From: Pseudo-nitzschia pungens
Taxonomy: Eukaryota > Bacillariophyta > Bacillariophyceae > Bacillariales > Bacillariaceae
Assembly (NCBI GenBank): GCA_037355855.1
Contig: CM074765.1
Coordinates: 3,162,001-3,226,000 of the forward strand
Length of the DNA: 64,000 nt
Direction: 5' to 3'
In this document: piece by piece, positions 53,921 to 63,814 of the stretch
Layout: each line of letters begins with the position of its first letter
Position numbering within the stretch: the first letter of the stretch is position 1
Made by a program: the position numbers and the translations under genes
The notes under the pieces: generated by a model
Database searches by the model: none
What the model was told of the DNA's origin: nothing
Seen by the model: the letters and a program-made list of their open reading frames with translations, nothing else

Positions 53921-55354
53921 ATGGCAACCAAAGGAACCAAACTGAAGCCCTTTAACATCGTTCGGGAGGACTGGCCGGAGGACGCCAACGCCGTAAAGAT
54001 GAATGTCGACAGTGAACAAGGTGGAATCGCATTCAGTGACTACCTGAAAGTTCTCAATGGTACTGAAAGACCAGAACTCTTCCTCATCTGGAAGAGAGAC
54101 TTTGACCAGAAAATTGCTGGCAATGACAAACTCCACGGAGACCAGAAACTGGATGTTCTACAGAGAATCCTCTCTAACGAGGCACTCGGACTTGTCCAGC
54201 GAACGCTCGCTCGGACCTACTTGGCCGAACCAACCCACAAGGTCCATCACACCAGACGCGTGCAGAAAAAGATCCAGGAGATCGAACAAAGGGACCAAGC
54301 AAACATACTATTATCAATGGGGCAAGACGCCACCGAAACTCCCACGGGAGCCTCCAAGGAGACGGCAAAGGAGAAATCTCCAAACGCCGACAAAACCGAC
54401 ACCGCCACGGCGAGCTCGGACAACGAATCGGAGACCGACAACCTCGAGTCGCCAATCCCAAAGAAAAAGGTCGCAAGCGCCCTCACCCAGTACTACCAAT
54501 CCCAGGAGTACCGGAAGGATGTCTTGGAGGAATGCATGCATGCCCTCAAACTCAAAATCTTTGGCAATGACCAAAACGGCAGACGCTCGTACATCGTCCT
54601 TCGACGATTCATGCGAGGCATGCGCGTCGACCTCAAACATGGCATCAGAGCCTGGGCCAACCGCATGGCAGAACTCCAAAGCTATCTCCCAGAATGCCTC
54701 TGGGAATGTGGAAGTGACCAAATGGAAACGCCAAGAAGTTTCACCCAAGGAGAACTGAAGGAAATATTAGATTCCAATATGACCCACTCCCAACGCGAGA
54801 AGCTGGAACACATTAGTTGGGACCTCTACACCCACTCCTTTAACACCACTATCGACAAGCTCGAAAATCTGGAAATCACCATCCGAAAGGAAGCACTAAT
54901 GCACCAACGCCTCACCGATCTCGAAAAGCAGACCGGCGTCGCCAAGAAAACTCCCAAGGCCACTTCTGGGGGAGGACACGCCAAGTCCCCTGGCAAAAAG
55001 AAGCGACCTGCGGACAACAGCAACAAACAGCTATGCAAGACCTGTGGCAAGGTCCATGCCGGCAAATGCTGGAAACTAACCGGTGGTCCCCACAAGAAGG
55101 GGAAGTTCGACCGGGAGACCATCAACCTGCTCAAGGAGCACTTTGTGGCAAAAGAACAAGACTCAGACACTGAGCAACACTCCAAACCCCACTGGGGAAG
55201 GAACCTATCGAACCACGAGTACTCCTACGTACTGGCCACGGCCCAAGCTGACCACGAAGTCTCCGATGACGATATCGATATCTCTGAACGAGAACTCAAA
55301 GAGTACAGAAGAAAGTACAGAAAGACCTTCAAAAAGAAAGGATCCCACAACTGA
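53921..55354 (+). CDS. Retrotransposon Gag
   Basis: The 477-residue protein starts at ATG 53921 (CACCATGG, a strong context). A capsid-like helical region (about 35-310) holds an acidic/Ser low-complexity stretch (TDTATASSDNESETDN). The basic C-terminal part carries a zinc knuckle CKTCGKVHAGKC (CX2CX3HX3C, about residues 377-388), shorter in spacing than the classic CX2CX4HX4C and seen in other diatom gypsy Gags as far as I recall. Gag packages element RNA. It ends at TGA 55352-55354, immediately followed in the same frame by ATG of pol. Confidence 0.9.
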   Translation: MATKGTKLKPFNIVREDWPEDANAVKMNVDSEQGGIAFSDYLKVLNGTERPELFLIWKRDFDQKIAGNDKLHGDQKLDVLQRILSNEALGLVQRTLARTYLAEPTHKVHHTRRVQKKIQEIEQRDQANILLSMGQDATETPTGASKETAKEKSPNADKTDTATASSDNESETDNLESPIPKKKVASALTQYYQSQEYRKDVLEECMHALKLKIFGNDQNGRRSYIVLRRFMRGMRVDLKHGIRAWANRMAELQSYLPECLWECGSDQMETPRSFTQGELKEILDSNMTHSQREKLEHISWDLYTHSFNTTIDKLENLEITIRKEALMHQRLTDLEKQTGVAKKTPKATSGGGHAKSPGKKKRPADNSNKQLCKTCGKVHAGKCWKLTGGPHKKGKFDRETINLLKEHFVAKEQDSDTEQHSKPHWGRNLSNHEYSYVLATAQADHEVSDDDIDISERELKEYRRKYRKTFKKKGSHN

Positions 55355-56812
55355 ATGGCGGATACCATCCACACCGGACCCCGGATCATCAACAGATTTG
55401 CGGACATCTGTGTGGAGGTATTGGACCACAAGGGAAGGGGAAGGATGCTCCGGGGCCTATTAGACTCTGGGTGCTCCAAATCCATCATACTAAGGCACTT
55501 TGTCGACCGAAGTCAACTAACGAACCGAGACCAAAGATCTGTCACCTACAATACCTATGGGGGCAAGTTCAGAACCAGGTCTGCGGCTTCAGTGGGACTA
55601 AGGTTGATAGAATTTTCAAACTCCAAGACCATTAAATGGACCTTCCAAGTGGATGAATATCATCACCACGAGGAAGTACCCTATGACATGATCATAGGAT
55701 CCGACCTAATGGCACAACTGGGACTGGATATAAAATACAGCTCCCGAACAATCGAATGGCAGGGCGACTCCATCCCCATGAAGGGAATGGGGGAGCTTAC
55801 TGACCCGGACAAATGTGAGGCTGTATTCTTTGCCAACACACAAAGTCCAATCCTCCAACACGAGGAAGAAAGGCAAGCAAAGATCCTGGACGCCGACTAC
55901 TCCAAAGTAGATATAGACTCCATGGTCAACGAACTGGAGATCACAGACGCGTCTAAGGAGGCCCTGAAGAAAACATTGAAGAAGTTCCCCACACTCTTTG
56001 GCGGAGGCCTGGGACTGCTCAAGAATATTGAACCGGTATCTATTGAACTCCAACCAGGGGTTAAACCGGTCAGGCAGAGGTACTATTCAGTACCCCATGC
56101 CTTTGAACAAGCACTCCGGAAGGAAATCAACAGGCTCTGTGACATTGGAGTCCTGGAGAAACTCCCCCATGATGATGACTCACCATGGGCATCCCCGACG
56201 TTCTGTCAACCAAAGAAGACAGGGGACATTCGCGTCCTAACTGACTTTTGGAAGATGAACGCAGCCATCCAACGAAAACCGTTCCCACTACCACGAATAG
56301 GGGAAACAATCCAGAGACTACAAAAGTTCAAATCAGCTACGGCACTGGACTTGTCCCAAGGATACTATACCATCCCCATTTGCAAGGAGAGCCAAAAGAT
56401 TTGCTCTACCATTTTACCATGGGGAAAGTATGCCTACAAGAGACTGGCAATGGGAATCGCATGCGCACCGGACATCTTCCAATCCGTCATGATGAACCTA
56501 CTCGGGGACCTGGACTATGTCCTGGTCTATATTGATGATATTCTCATCATCCAGCGAGAAGGGGAATCCGAACAGGATCACCTCAACAAAATCGATACAG
56601 TCCTTCAAAGACTGGATGACGCCGGCTTTCGAGCCAACCTCCGAAAATCCTTTTTCATGCAAAAAGAAGTGGAATATCTGGGATTTCTGTTAACAACAGA
56701 AGGCATTCAGCCCCAGCCAAAGAAACTGGAGGCGATGAAGCGACTAGAAGCCCCCAAGAACACCAAGCAACTCAAGATGTTTCTTGGAATAATAATATAC
56801 GTATTTAAATAA
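55355..56812 (+). pseudogene. Retrotransposon Pol, 5' part (protease and reverse transcriptase), truncated by LINE insertion
   Basis: Pol starts directly after the Gag stop in the same frame. It has an aspartic protease (GLLDSGCSKSII, with IIGSDLMAQLGLD) and a reverse transcriptase: VLTDFWKMNAAIQRKPFPLP, ALDLSQGYY and the catalytic YIDDILII. At 56790 the frame leaves pol sequence and enters the LINE, ending at TAA 56812 after IIIYVFK. The sequence resumes at 59006. The RT thumb and connection are interrupted. Apart from this break the domains look intact. Confidence 0.9.
56711..56790 (+). repeat. 80-bp duplication, left copy
   Basis: It matches 59006-59085 in 75 of 80 bases and flanks the LINE insertion, so it is read as a long target-site duplication. 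The five differences cluster mostly in a 9-base stretch (GAAGCGACTAGA against GAGGCATCTGGA). Confidence 0.85.
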
Positions 56813-59005
56813 CTTTAATCACCAAAGGTGAAACTAAATTACTCAGTCTGTAACCAGACTTTAACGTCGCCTCCATCATAGAGTCAGGACCCCAAGTGGC
56901 AGAACGACAAATTTTCAAACAAACCTTGAACATCAAGCAGGGAAAAGGACAAACAAGTCCCACAAAATAGGGAATTGAGAGAAAGTGAAATGGGAATGAA
57001 GATATTGGGATAAGATCCAGTATCAAAAGGGATGGGACAGGATGAGGAGCAGGAACAGAAGACAAGACCAAGGTACAAAGTGTAATCAACCCTGAGGTCC
57101 AGTAAGCCAGGCTCTGAGAAGAGCAGCCTCTTGTTGGTATGGCTGCACTGGTGGGACAGGCGCTGCATACTGCTTCCTTGCAAGGTGGATGGTTGCAAGC
57201 CACTGCCGCTTGGCAGTCAGGGTGTAACCTTGTAGGACTTGGAAAGGGGTTTGTAACAGGGAGTGTGACTGGGGAAGTGCACCAGCTGCACCAATCGCCA
57301 ATTCTGAGGTGATGGAAGCATCAAGAGATTGGTGTTGTTCAGCATCAAGGGTACCCCCAGGACCATGGAGTCGTTCATTCCTATAAGTCCAAAGATCCCA
57401 GGAGGTAAGAAAGAACTGATGGATGATAGCTGTAGCCCAACGTTTGGGAGAGCGCTTGCTTCCAATGTGGGAGTAGTAGTCAGCCTGGATTTGATACCAG
57501 CGAGGAGACCACCTACCAAGAAGCCAGTTGTGCCAACCAATAGTCCTCTGTGCCCTGACAGCAGAAGCAATTGCAAGGGAGTAGGATGATGGATAAATTC
57601 TCTGGCCCTTCCGAACTCGTGTGAGAAGATCCACAATGGCAGCAACCAATGATGGATCAGTTTGTTCAACTTCAAGCCTCTTCTGCAGTGGTCCCGTGAA
57701 GGCCGACACACTGTGCCTGACAGCCCCAGGATCCTTGCAGGAGAGCACATGAGAAACCTTCTCGTTGTCTGCATCACACAATGGGCACCTGGAGTGATCC
57801 TGATACTGGTAGTGAAGTAGTTGGTTGCCAACACCAATGCATCCAGAAGCAAACTTGACAAACCACCTTTGCATGCCAGGAGGGAGTCGCTTGAAGGCAG
57901 ACAGATGGGCACACCAATGGATGGAACCCAAAACAGGTTGTGGAATGGGGATATCATGGTGGGTCTGCCAATATTTAAGAAGAGGAGGACCAGAAATGGC
58001 AACATGCAGAGCATTCTGATCAAACCTTGAACACTTGCATCCATTGAGAGAAAATGCCCAGGGCTCAAACACAAGTCTGGGATAGTGATGGGCAGAAGCT
58101 CTATGGACAGAGAGAAAGGCCTTGGCCATGCTGTCAACCTGATGATTGCGAAGTGCCCACCAATCAAGAAAGATTCCAGCTTGATGTCCCTGAACCCACT
58201 GAAAGTGCACAGAGATGGGCAGGGCAGAAATCATGTTTCGGATGACATAAACATAATCAAAAGACTTCTGGGAAATAACCAATGGCCAAGATCCTTGAGC
58301 CTGTTTGAGAGCTGTGTCACCATCCAGAGCAATGGTGATAGAGCCAGAAGCGATATCAAAGATACTCACCAGAGCAGTGCAACAGGTGAGAACTCCAATG
58401 ATACCTGCCAGTTCACTCCTATAGGATGATTGATCCTCAGGGGGTCCACTGACAAAATTACAGCCAGTGAGGAACAATGAAGCAGTCTTGGTGGAGGTAT
58501 TGGGGGACAAAATGAAAGCGGAAGTTCCTCTGAGAAAGTCCGGATCAAATGAACCATCGCAGACAGCACTGGCAGTACCACTCTGGATAGCATCAACAAT
58601 GTGCTGACAGCCAGCCTGTGGTAGGGAATATTTGTGGAGAAGTACCCTTGGAGACGCACAGAGTGCGTCAAAGGCATCTGCCGGGGAGTCTGGAAGAGAA
58701 TCAAATGGATTGTACTCCAGAGGATCCTTGTCAGGAGGTTCAGAAACAAAGGCTGAAGACCCGACAACGCGGACAACTTGGCCACAAATAACAGGGCAGA
58801 CAAGCACATCAGCGCAGGCTGGTTTGTCAGAAAGGATTTCAGCAGTGACCCTGTATCTGCCCCTGCCCTGGGAGGTGCTCACAGTCCAGCCAGTAGAAGT
58901 TTTGAAGAATATTCTGTTGGTGGATGGAGACAAAAACCAAGGCCAAAGAGAAGCTGTCTGGGGAGAGAGCCAAGGCCCAAGATGAAAAGAGTTAGAGTGT
59001 AACAA
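56791..59005 (-). mobile_element. 5'-truncated LINE (non-LTR retrotransposon) inserted in pol
   Basis: The 2,215-bp insert lies antisense to the host element. Its minus-strand frame (59005 to 57086, about 640 residues of LINE origin) encodes an RNase H domain (CDGSFDPDF, SSYRSELAGI, ALDGDTALK, QVDSMAKA: the Asp-Glu-Asp-Asp set) and a C-terminal zinc motif CPLCDADNEKVSHVLSC. The endonuclease and reverse transcriptase of a full LINE are missing, as expected for 5' truncation. The 3' end (56791 side) is ATTATTATT rather than poly-A. The 295-bp region 56791-57085 would be its 3' UTR. The frame itself has no stop, so decay is limited. Confidence 0.82.
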
Positions 59006-59085
59006 CCCCAGCCAAAGAAACTGGAGGCGATGAGGCATCTGGAAGCCCCCAAGAACACCAAGCAACTCAATATGTTTCTTGGAAT
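59006..59085 (+). repeat. 80-bp duplication, right copy
   Basis: This copy reads on without interruption into pol (MFLGMVNFYRDMW), so it represents the continuous side of the original target. Confidence 0.85.
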
Positions 59086-60913
59086 GGTAAATTTCTACCG
59101 GGACATGTGGAAGCGCCGCTCCCACATCCTAGCCCCTCTGAACAAACTAGCAGGGAAAAAGGGCAAAATGAACTGGTACTGGGGTCCAGCAGAGCAGAAA
59201 GCTTTCATGGAGGCGAAAAGGATGCTCGCAGAGGAAGCGAAGCTCGCATTCCCAGACTTTACGAAACCATTTCATCTCTACTCAGACGCCAGCGACAGGC
59301 AACTGGGAGCCACTGTATGCCAAGATGGCAAGCCCCTTGGTTTCTACACCCGGAAACTGAACTCAGCGCAGCTCAACTACACTGTCGGAGAAAAAGAACT
59401 CCTGGGCATAGTAGAAGGCCTGAAGGCGTTTGAAGGAATCCTACGAGGACAAGACGTGATTATCCACACGGATCACCTCAACCTACTGTACCAGCAGATG
59501 CCCACCCAGCGGATGGTACGGTGGAGACTCCTTATGGAGGAGTTCCACCCGGTAGTCAAACATGTTGCTGGCAAAGACAATGACGCAGCAGACGCGCTGT
59601 CCCGCCTGGACATTACGGATGATCCGGCAGATACAGTGGAATGGCTACCACCAAATAAGCCCCTCACCTACGTTGATGAGGAAGAGCACCTCCGGCAACT
59701 ACTATTCCCACTTGGAGAAGAACCGGAGGAATTCCAGGGCAATAGTGCATTCCCACTTGCCCCGGACATGATTCAGTTCTACCAGCAAAAGGACACAGGA
59801 ATCGTGAATGCTCTGGAAAAAGACAATCGACTGACCACCAAAATGGTGGAAGGTTACAGTCTAATCCACAAGGAAGGGAAGATTCTCGTCCCGAACAAAC
59901 TCAAAGACAGAGTCATGGAATGGTACCACAGCATGCTGGTCCATCCCGGCGAGAAGAGAATGGAACAGAGCATACGCTCCGTGTTCACCTGGAGAGGCCT
60001 GAGGAAGGACGTCCAGGACCTATGTAAACACTGTCACACGTGCCAGATGTTCAAAAAGAGTGGCCGGAAGAAGTATGGACTACTACCGGAAAAAGCAGCT
60101 GAGGTTACCAAATGGCAGAGAGTCAACGTGGACCTCTGGGGACCTGCAACTGTCCACAATAAAAATGGTAAAGACTACCACAGCCATGTCCTCACCATGG
60201 TGGACCCAGTGACCGGATGGTTTGAACTGGCTCACCTGAAGGACTCCCCAAATGCAGCAGAAACTCAACGTTTGCTAGACAGTACATGGCTGGCAAGGTA
60301 TCCGCGCCCAAAGGAAATTGGCTTTGATGGCGGGAGCGAGTTTAAAGCAGAGTTCCAGGAGCTCTGCGACAACATGGGGATGAAAAGAAAGCCCAGTGGT
60401 GCCTGGAACCCCCAATCCAATGCTGTATTGGAGAGGATCCACCAGGTACTGAAGGACTGCCTACTATCCTTTAACTTGGAACAAAGAGACCTCCACGAGA
60501 AGGACCCTTTCGAGGAGTTCACCACCAAGGCAGCATATGCTATCAGAAGCGCCATCCACACCACCCTGGGATATTCCCCAGCGCAATTGGTGTTTGGAAG
60601 GGACATGTTCATGCCTGTAAATTTCCCAGTGGACTGGGAAGCAATCCAAGCAAGGAAACAGAAGAGTATCCACAAGAGCAATATTAGGGAGAATCAGAAG
60701 AGGATTCCCCATGTCTATAAGGAAGGAGACTATGTCACCCTGGAAAGGAAGGGCATTATTCCGAAACTATCCTTCCCACGACAAGGACCTTACAAGGTGC
60801 TCAAGGCCCATGACAATGGAACTGTAACTATTGAAACTGCTCCCTTTGTAACTGACCGGGTTAATATCAGGAGAGTCCATCCCTATTATTGCAGGGATCC
60901 TATTAAGTCGTAA
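59086..60913 (+). pseudogene. Retrotransposon Pol, 3' part (RNase H and integrase)
   Basis: The frame continues from the right duplication through RT end, RNase H (LYSDASDRQLGA, EKELLGIVEG, HTDHLNLLYQ) and integrase. The integrase has an HHCC zinc region (HSMLVHPGEKR ... CKHCHTCQMF), the DDE core in VDLWGPA, FDGGSEFKAEF and NPQSNAVLERIHQ, and the C-terminal GDYVTLERKG and VNIRRVHPYY. No stop interrupts it before TAA at 60911-60913. It is separated from the 5' part only by the LINE. No chromodomain is evident. Confidence 0.9.
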
Positions 60914-60931
60914 CAGTACCATGGAGGAGTA

Positions 60932-61120
60932 TGCCGTGCACCAGAATACAGTCACGAGTACGCGCGGGACTGGATTAAGGATAAGGATAAAAACAATCGG
61001 CGAGTCGACAGAATCGCTGATTCGGAGAGCTCTTAGAACTGTAGCAAATAGACTAATCAGTAGAGCTCACAATTTGCATATCACTACTATTCTAATCACT
61101 AGTAGACCCGGGGTATGGCA
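60932..61120 (+). repeat. 3' LTR (189 bp)
   Basis: Same sequence as the 5' LTR by eye; followed by the target duplication TGTAT. A purine-rich GGAGGAG just upstream (60923-60929) is the probable polypurine tract. Confidence 0.93.
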
Positions 61121-61350
61121 TGTATTATCGACGCGTTGCTGATTGCTGTCCCACCCCGTATTATCGACGCGTTGCTGCTAACCACAGATATACGGTACGG
61201 AGTACCGTAGGACTAAGATCTTACCGTACGGTACGTTACAGTGGCTGTCAGCGCCACTTCAAAGCTTGCGTTTGTAGCTGAGTACCGTACGTACGAATAA
61301 ATGGCTGTCAGCGCCACTCTGTCAGCGCCACTTCTAAACTTACCGTAAGT
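61121..61350. repeat. End of left array and centre of the outer inverted-repeat element
   Basis: Two plus-orientation array units (61121-61179) are followed by about 170 bases with GGTACGGTACC-like motifs and three copies of GTCAGCGCCACTT. After this point the repeat orientation flips, so the symmetry axis of the outer element lies here. Confidence 0.75.
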
Positions 61351-62310
61351 AATACAGGGGGGGAGACAGCAAGCAGCCGCAACGCGTCGAAAATACAGGG
61401 GGGACAGCAAGCAGCAACGCGTCGATAATACAGGGGGGGCAGCAAGCAGCAACAACGCGTCGATAATACAGGGGGGACAGCAAGCAGCAACCAACGCGTC
61501 GATAATACAGGGGGGACAGCAAGCAGCAGCAGCAACGCGTCGATAATACAGGGGCGGACAGCAAGCAGCAGCAAGGAGCAACGCGTCGATAATACAGGGG
61601 GGACAGCAAGTTAGCGCTACACTACAGCACTACGGCGCATGATACATCGTCCTGTAAATAGACACTTTTAAGATGGGCTATCAGCGTCACTGAGAGGGGC
61701 AGTCCGACTAAAAGGGGCTATCAGCGCCACTGAAAGAGGCTATCAGCGCCAATGAAAGGGGCTATCAGCGAGCGTCGATAATACGGTGAATAGCAACGCG
61801 TCGATAATACAGGGGACAGCAGCAACGCATCGCAAAGCGTCGATACTATACAGGGGACAGCAGCAGCAACGCGTCGATAATACAGGGGACAGCAGCAAAG
61901 TGTCGATAATACGGTGAATAGCAACGCGTCGATAATACAGGGGACAGCAGCAACGCGTCGCAAATCGTTGATAATACAGGGGACAGCAGCAGGAACGCGT
62001 CGATAATACAGGGGACAGCAGCAACAACGCGTCGATAATACAGGGGACAGCAGCAACGCGTCGCAAACCGTTGATAATACAGGGGACAGCAGCAGGAACG
62101 CGTCGTTTTTTTTTTGGAGGAGGTCTTTTTTAAGTGAAAAAAAAAATTCGATTTTCCAGTACAAATTGTACAGGGATTTATGTAGAAAAAAAATTAATAC
62201 AGGGGGGACAGCAAGCAGCAGCAACGCGGCAACGTCCATAATACAGGGGGGACAGCAAGCAGCAAGTAGCAGCACCGTCGATAATACAGGGGGGGGACAG
62301 CAAGCAGCAG
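61351..62310 (-). repeat. Right tandem arrays, minus orientation
   Basis: Three blocks (61351-61610, 61771-62105, 62196-62310) carry the reverse complement of the left array: CAACGCGTCGATAATACAGG followed by a G run and ACAGCAAGCAG. About eight units lie in the first block, ten or more shorter ones (with GGGGACAGCAG) in the second and three in the third. Simple T/A-rich sequence (62107-62195) and GGCTATCAGCGCCA repeats (61677-61768) separate them. Open frames through the array are artefacts of its period. Confidence 0.88.
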
Positions 62311-62691
62311 CATTATCTTACCAGTAAAGGTGCCATCTAAAGTGGCGCTGACAGCCACTTCGTGTGTACCTCACGTACATACGGTAAACCTTACTTCTAG
62401 CGCCACTGAAACGGGCGTTTGATAGCCCCTACTTCAACTTGGGTAACCACGCGCCATTTAAAGTGGCGCTGACAGCCACTTACTAGTGCAAGTTGTAGAA
62501 CGGTACGGAATATGTGGCTGTTAGCTGCACTTTAAAAGGCGCATACATCGTCCTTGTCATCAAATTGAAGCAATTTGGAGGCTTTAATAAAAAGCTTATG
62601 TTTTACATTGATAAAGGGCAAGAGTAATTATTTTTGCGTTATTAAATTGGCTACTTTACCTATTTAAGCCACATAGTTACGTAATTAATCT
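62311..62691. other. Right subterminal region of the outer element
   Basis: It carries GGCGCTGACAGCCACTT motifs three times (62335-62540), matching those of the left side in inverse orientation, then AT-rich DNA. No gene is seen. Confidence 0.6.
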
Positions 62692-63036
62692 TCAATCGTA
62701 CGTAATTAACTGCAATCGTACGTAATTAAATCCAATCGTACGTAATATTAATTACGTACGTAATTAATTAATTACGTACGTAATTAGTAATTAATTACGT
62801 GAACCAAAAACAACTATTTTTAGTTTTCCCGGTTCCCCCTTTTTAAATTTGAATGAATCGTGGAGATTTTTTTCATGAACGTTACTGACGGTAACCTTAC
62901 TTATCTCGTTCTACGTATTAATACGTAAATCACACGTTGATATATGTAGTATGTACGGTAAGTTCATATGTATCATTTTTTTGAAAAAACTTAACCTGTC
63001 GCGCGGTGCGCACGTTTTTCTATTTCCGACCGCTCC
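62692..63036 (-). repeat. Right terminal inverted repeat
   Basis: Reverse complement of 51263-51638, ending in GGTCGCG-type sequence CCGACCGCTCC. Differences are mostly changes in the number of TTAATTACGTACG units and a few indels around CATGAACGTTACTGACGG. Confidence 0.9.
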
Positions 63037-63719
63037 CACGATTTCACGAATGAGACTAGTGAAGGTTAAGATTACCGTTACATACCGGTAACCTTAACCA
63101 TACCAGTATGTAGGCGGTGGACCATCTCCTCATCAAGCAAGCCCCACTCCATCGGGCTCCCAATCCTTTTTTATGTACCGAATTTACTGTTATTACTTCG
63201 TACTTGACTTGTACTGTACGAAGTAAGATTACAAGTAAGTTAGTCCCCTTTCGAACGGAGTGAGTCAGTCAGTCTGTCGGCTTGATGACCAAGGGAGTGT
63301 CACCCGATTGGATCAGCAAGCAAAACAATTCTTGTTGGCACTCATTCAGTCCAGAAAAAACAGGATCGTACAGTAAGGCTTACTACCTACAGTACAACAC
63401 AACCCCAACAAGTTACTACGATGTGTTGGACCCTGTCTCATCTATGATGCTGGTACTACTACTACTATGAGCTGTGGGATAATCTTACTGTATTGACAGT
63501 GTTGTGGTACTAGTACTACTAGTGGTGTTCATATAAGTAAGTCGTCATTATTATCATGAAGGTACTAGTACTAAGAGTCCATGGATCAGTGCATTCGTGT
63601 TCTTGACTGATCACTGGTGATTGATTTTGAAACTTCTTCCTGAGTTGAAGAAGCTTTCTTCATCTGATTGAACATCGTTACGACGACGAGATGAAATCCT
63701 GCACGGAACATACATTACG
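63037..63719. other. Intergenic sequence right of the element
   Basis: No gene is seen. GTAAGATTACAAGTAAGTTA (63222) and ACTACTACTACTAT (63456) tracts are present. Confidence 0.45.
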
Positions 63720-63814
63720 TACTACAAAGTTCTTATCAGCTGTCCCCGGGTTCTACGTCCCCGACTACTAATTTCTACTGGAACCCGGGGACAGCTGATA
63801 GGAATTCTGTAGTA
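63720..63814. mobile_element. Palindromic mini-element, copy 3
   Basis: The 95-bp unit begins TACTACAAAGTTCTTATCAG and ends CTGATAGGAATTCTGTAGTA, with a core stem TATCAGCTGTCCCCGGGTTC and its complement and a loop reading CCCGACTACTAATTTCTAC. The stem is nearly perfect over about 37 bp per arm. Confidence 0.88.

Larger units (their letters stand above)
52987..61120 (+). mobile_element. Full-length Ty3/gypsy LTR retrotransposon with target duplication TGTAT
   Basis: The element has 189-bp LTRs starting TGCC and ending GGCA, which I read as identical. The 5 bp before it (52982-52986) and after it (61121-61125) are both TGTAT. The order is leader, gag, protease, reverse transcriptase, RNase H, integrase, which is Ty3/gypsy order. 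A purine-rich tract (GGAGGAG) precedes the 3' LTR. The primer-binding site next to the 5' LTR was not matched to a tRNA. Pol is split by a LINE fragment, so this copy cannot make an intact polyprotein as assembled. Identical LTRs indicate a recent insertion. Confidence 0.93.
51263..63036. mobile_element. Large foldback-like inverted-repeat element hosting nested retrotransposons
   Basis: The outer ends are long inverted repeats (51263-51638 and 62692-63036). Moving inward, both sides share GGCTTA-type segments, GGCTGTCAGCGCCACTTT motifs and arrays of the repeat GTATTATCGACGCGTTGCTG followed by TTGCTGcccccc, forward on the left and reversed on the right. Removing the Ty3/gypsy insertion leaves a nearly symmetrical structure of about 1.8 kb (left, including 500 N) and 1.7 kb (right). 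Long inverted repeats built from tandem units define foldback elements in other eukaryotes. I see no transposase and no target-site duplication at the outer ends, so a large inverted duplication is the alternative. The gap in the left arm limits certainty. Confidence 0.6.

Noticed and set aside
61213..62275. Several minus-strand frames of up to 184 codons in the right arrays
   Set aside because: Same repeat-driven artefact as on the left.
51263..63036. Mutator-like transposon with 9-bp target duplication
   Set aside because: The bases flanking the outer ends do not match over 8-10 positions and no MULE transposase is visible.
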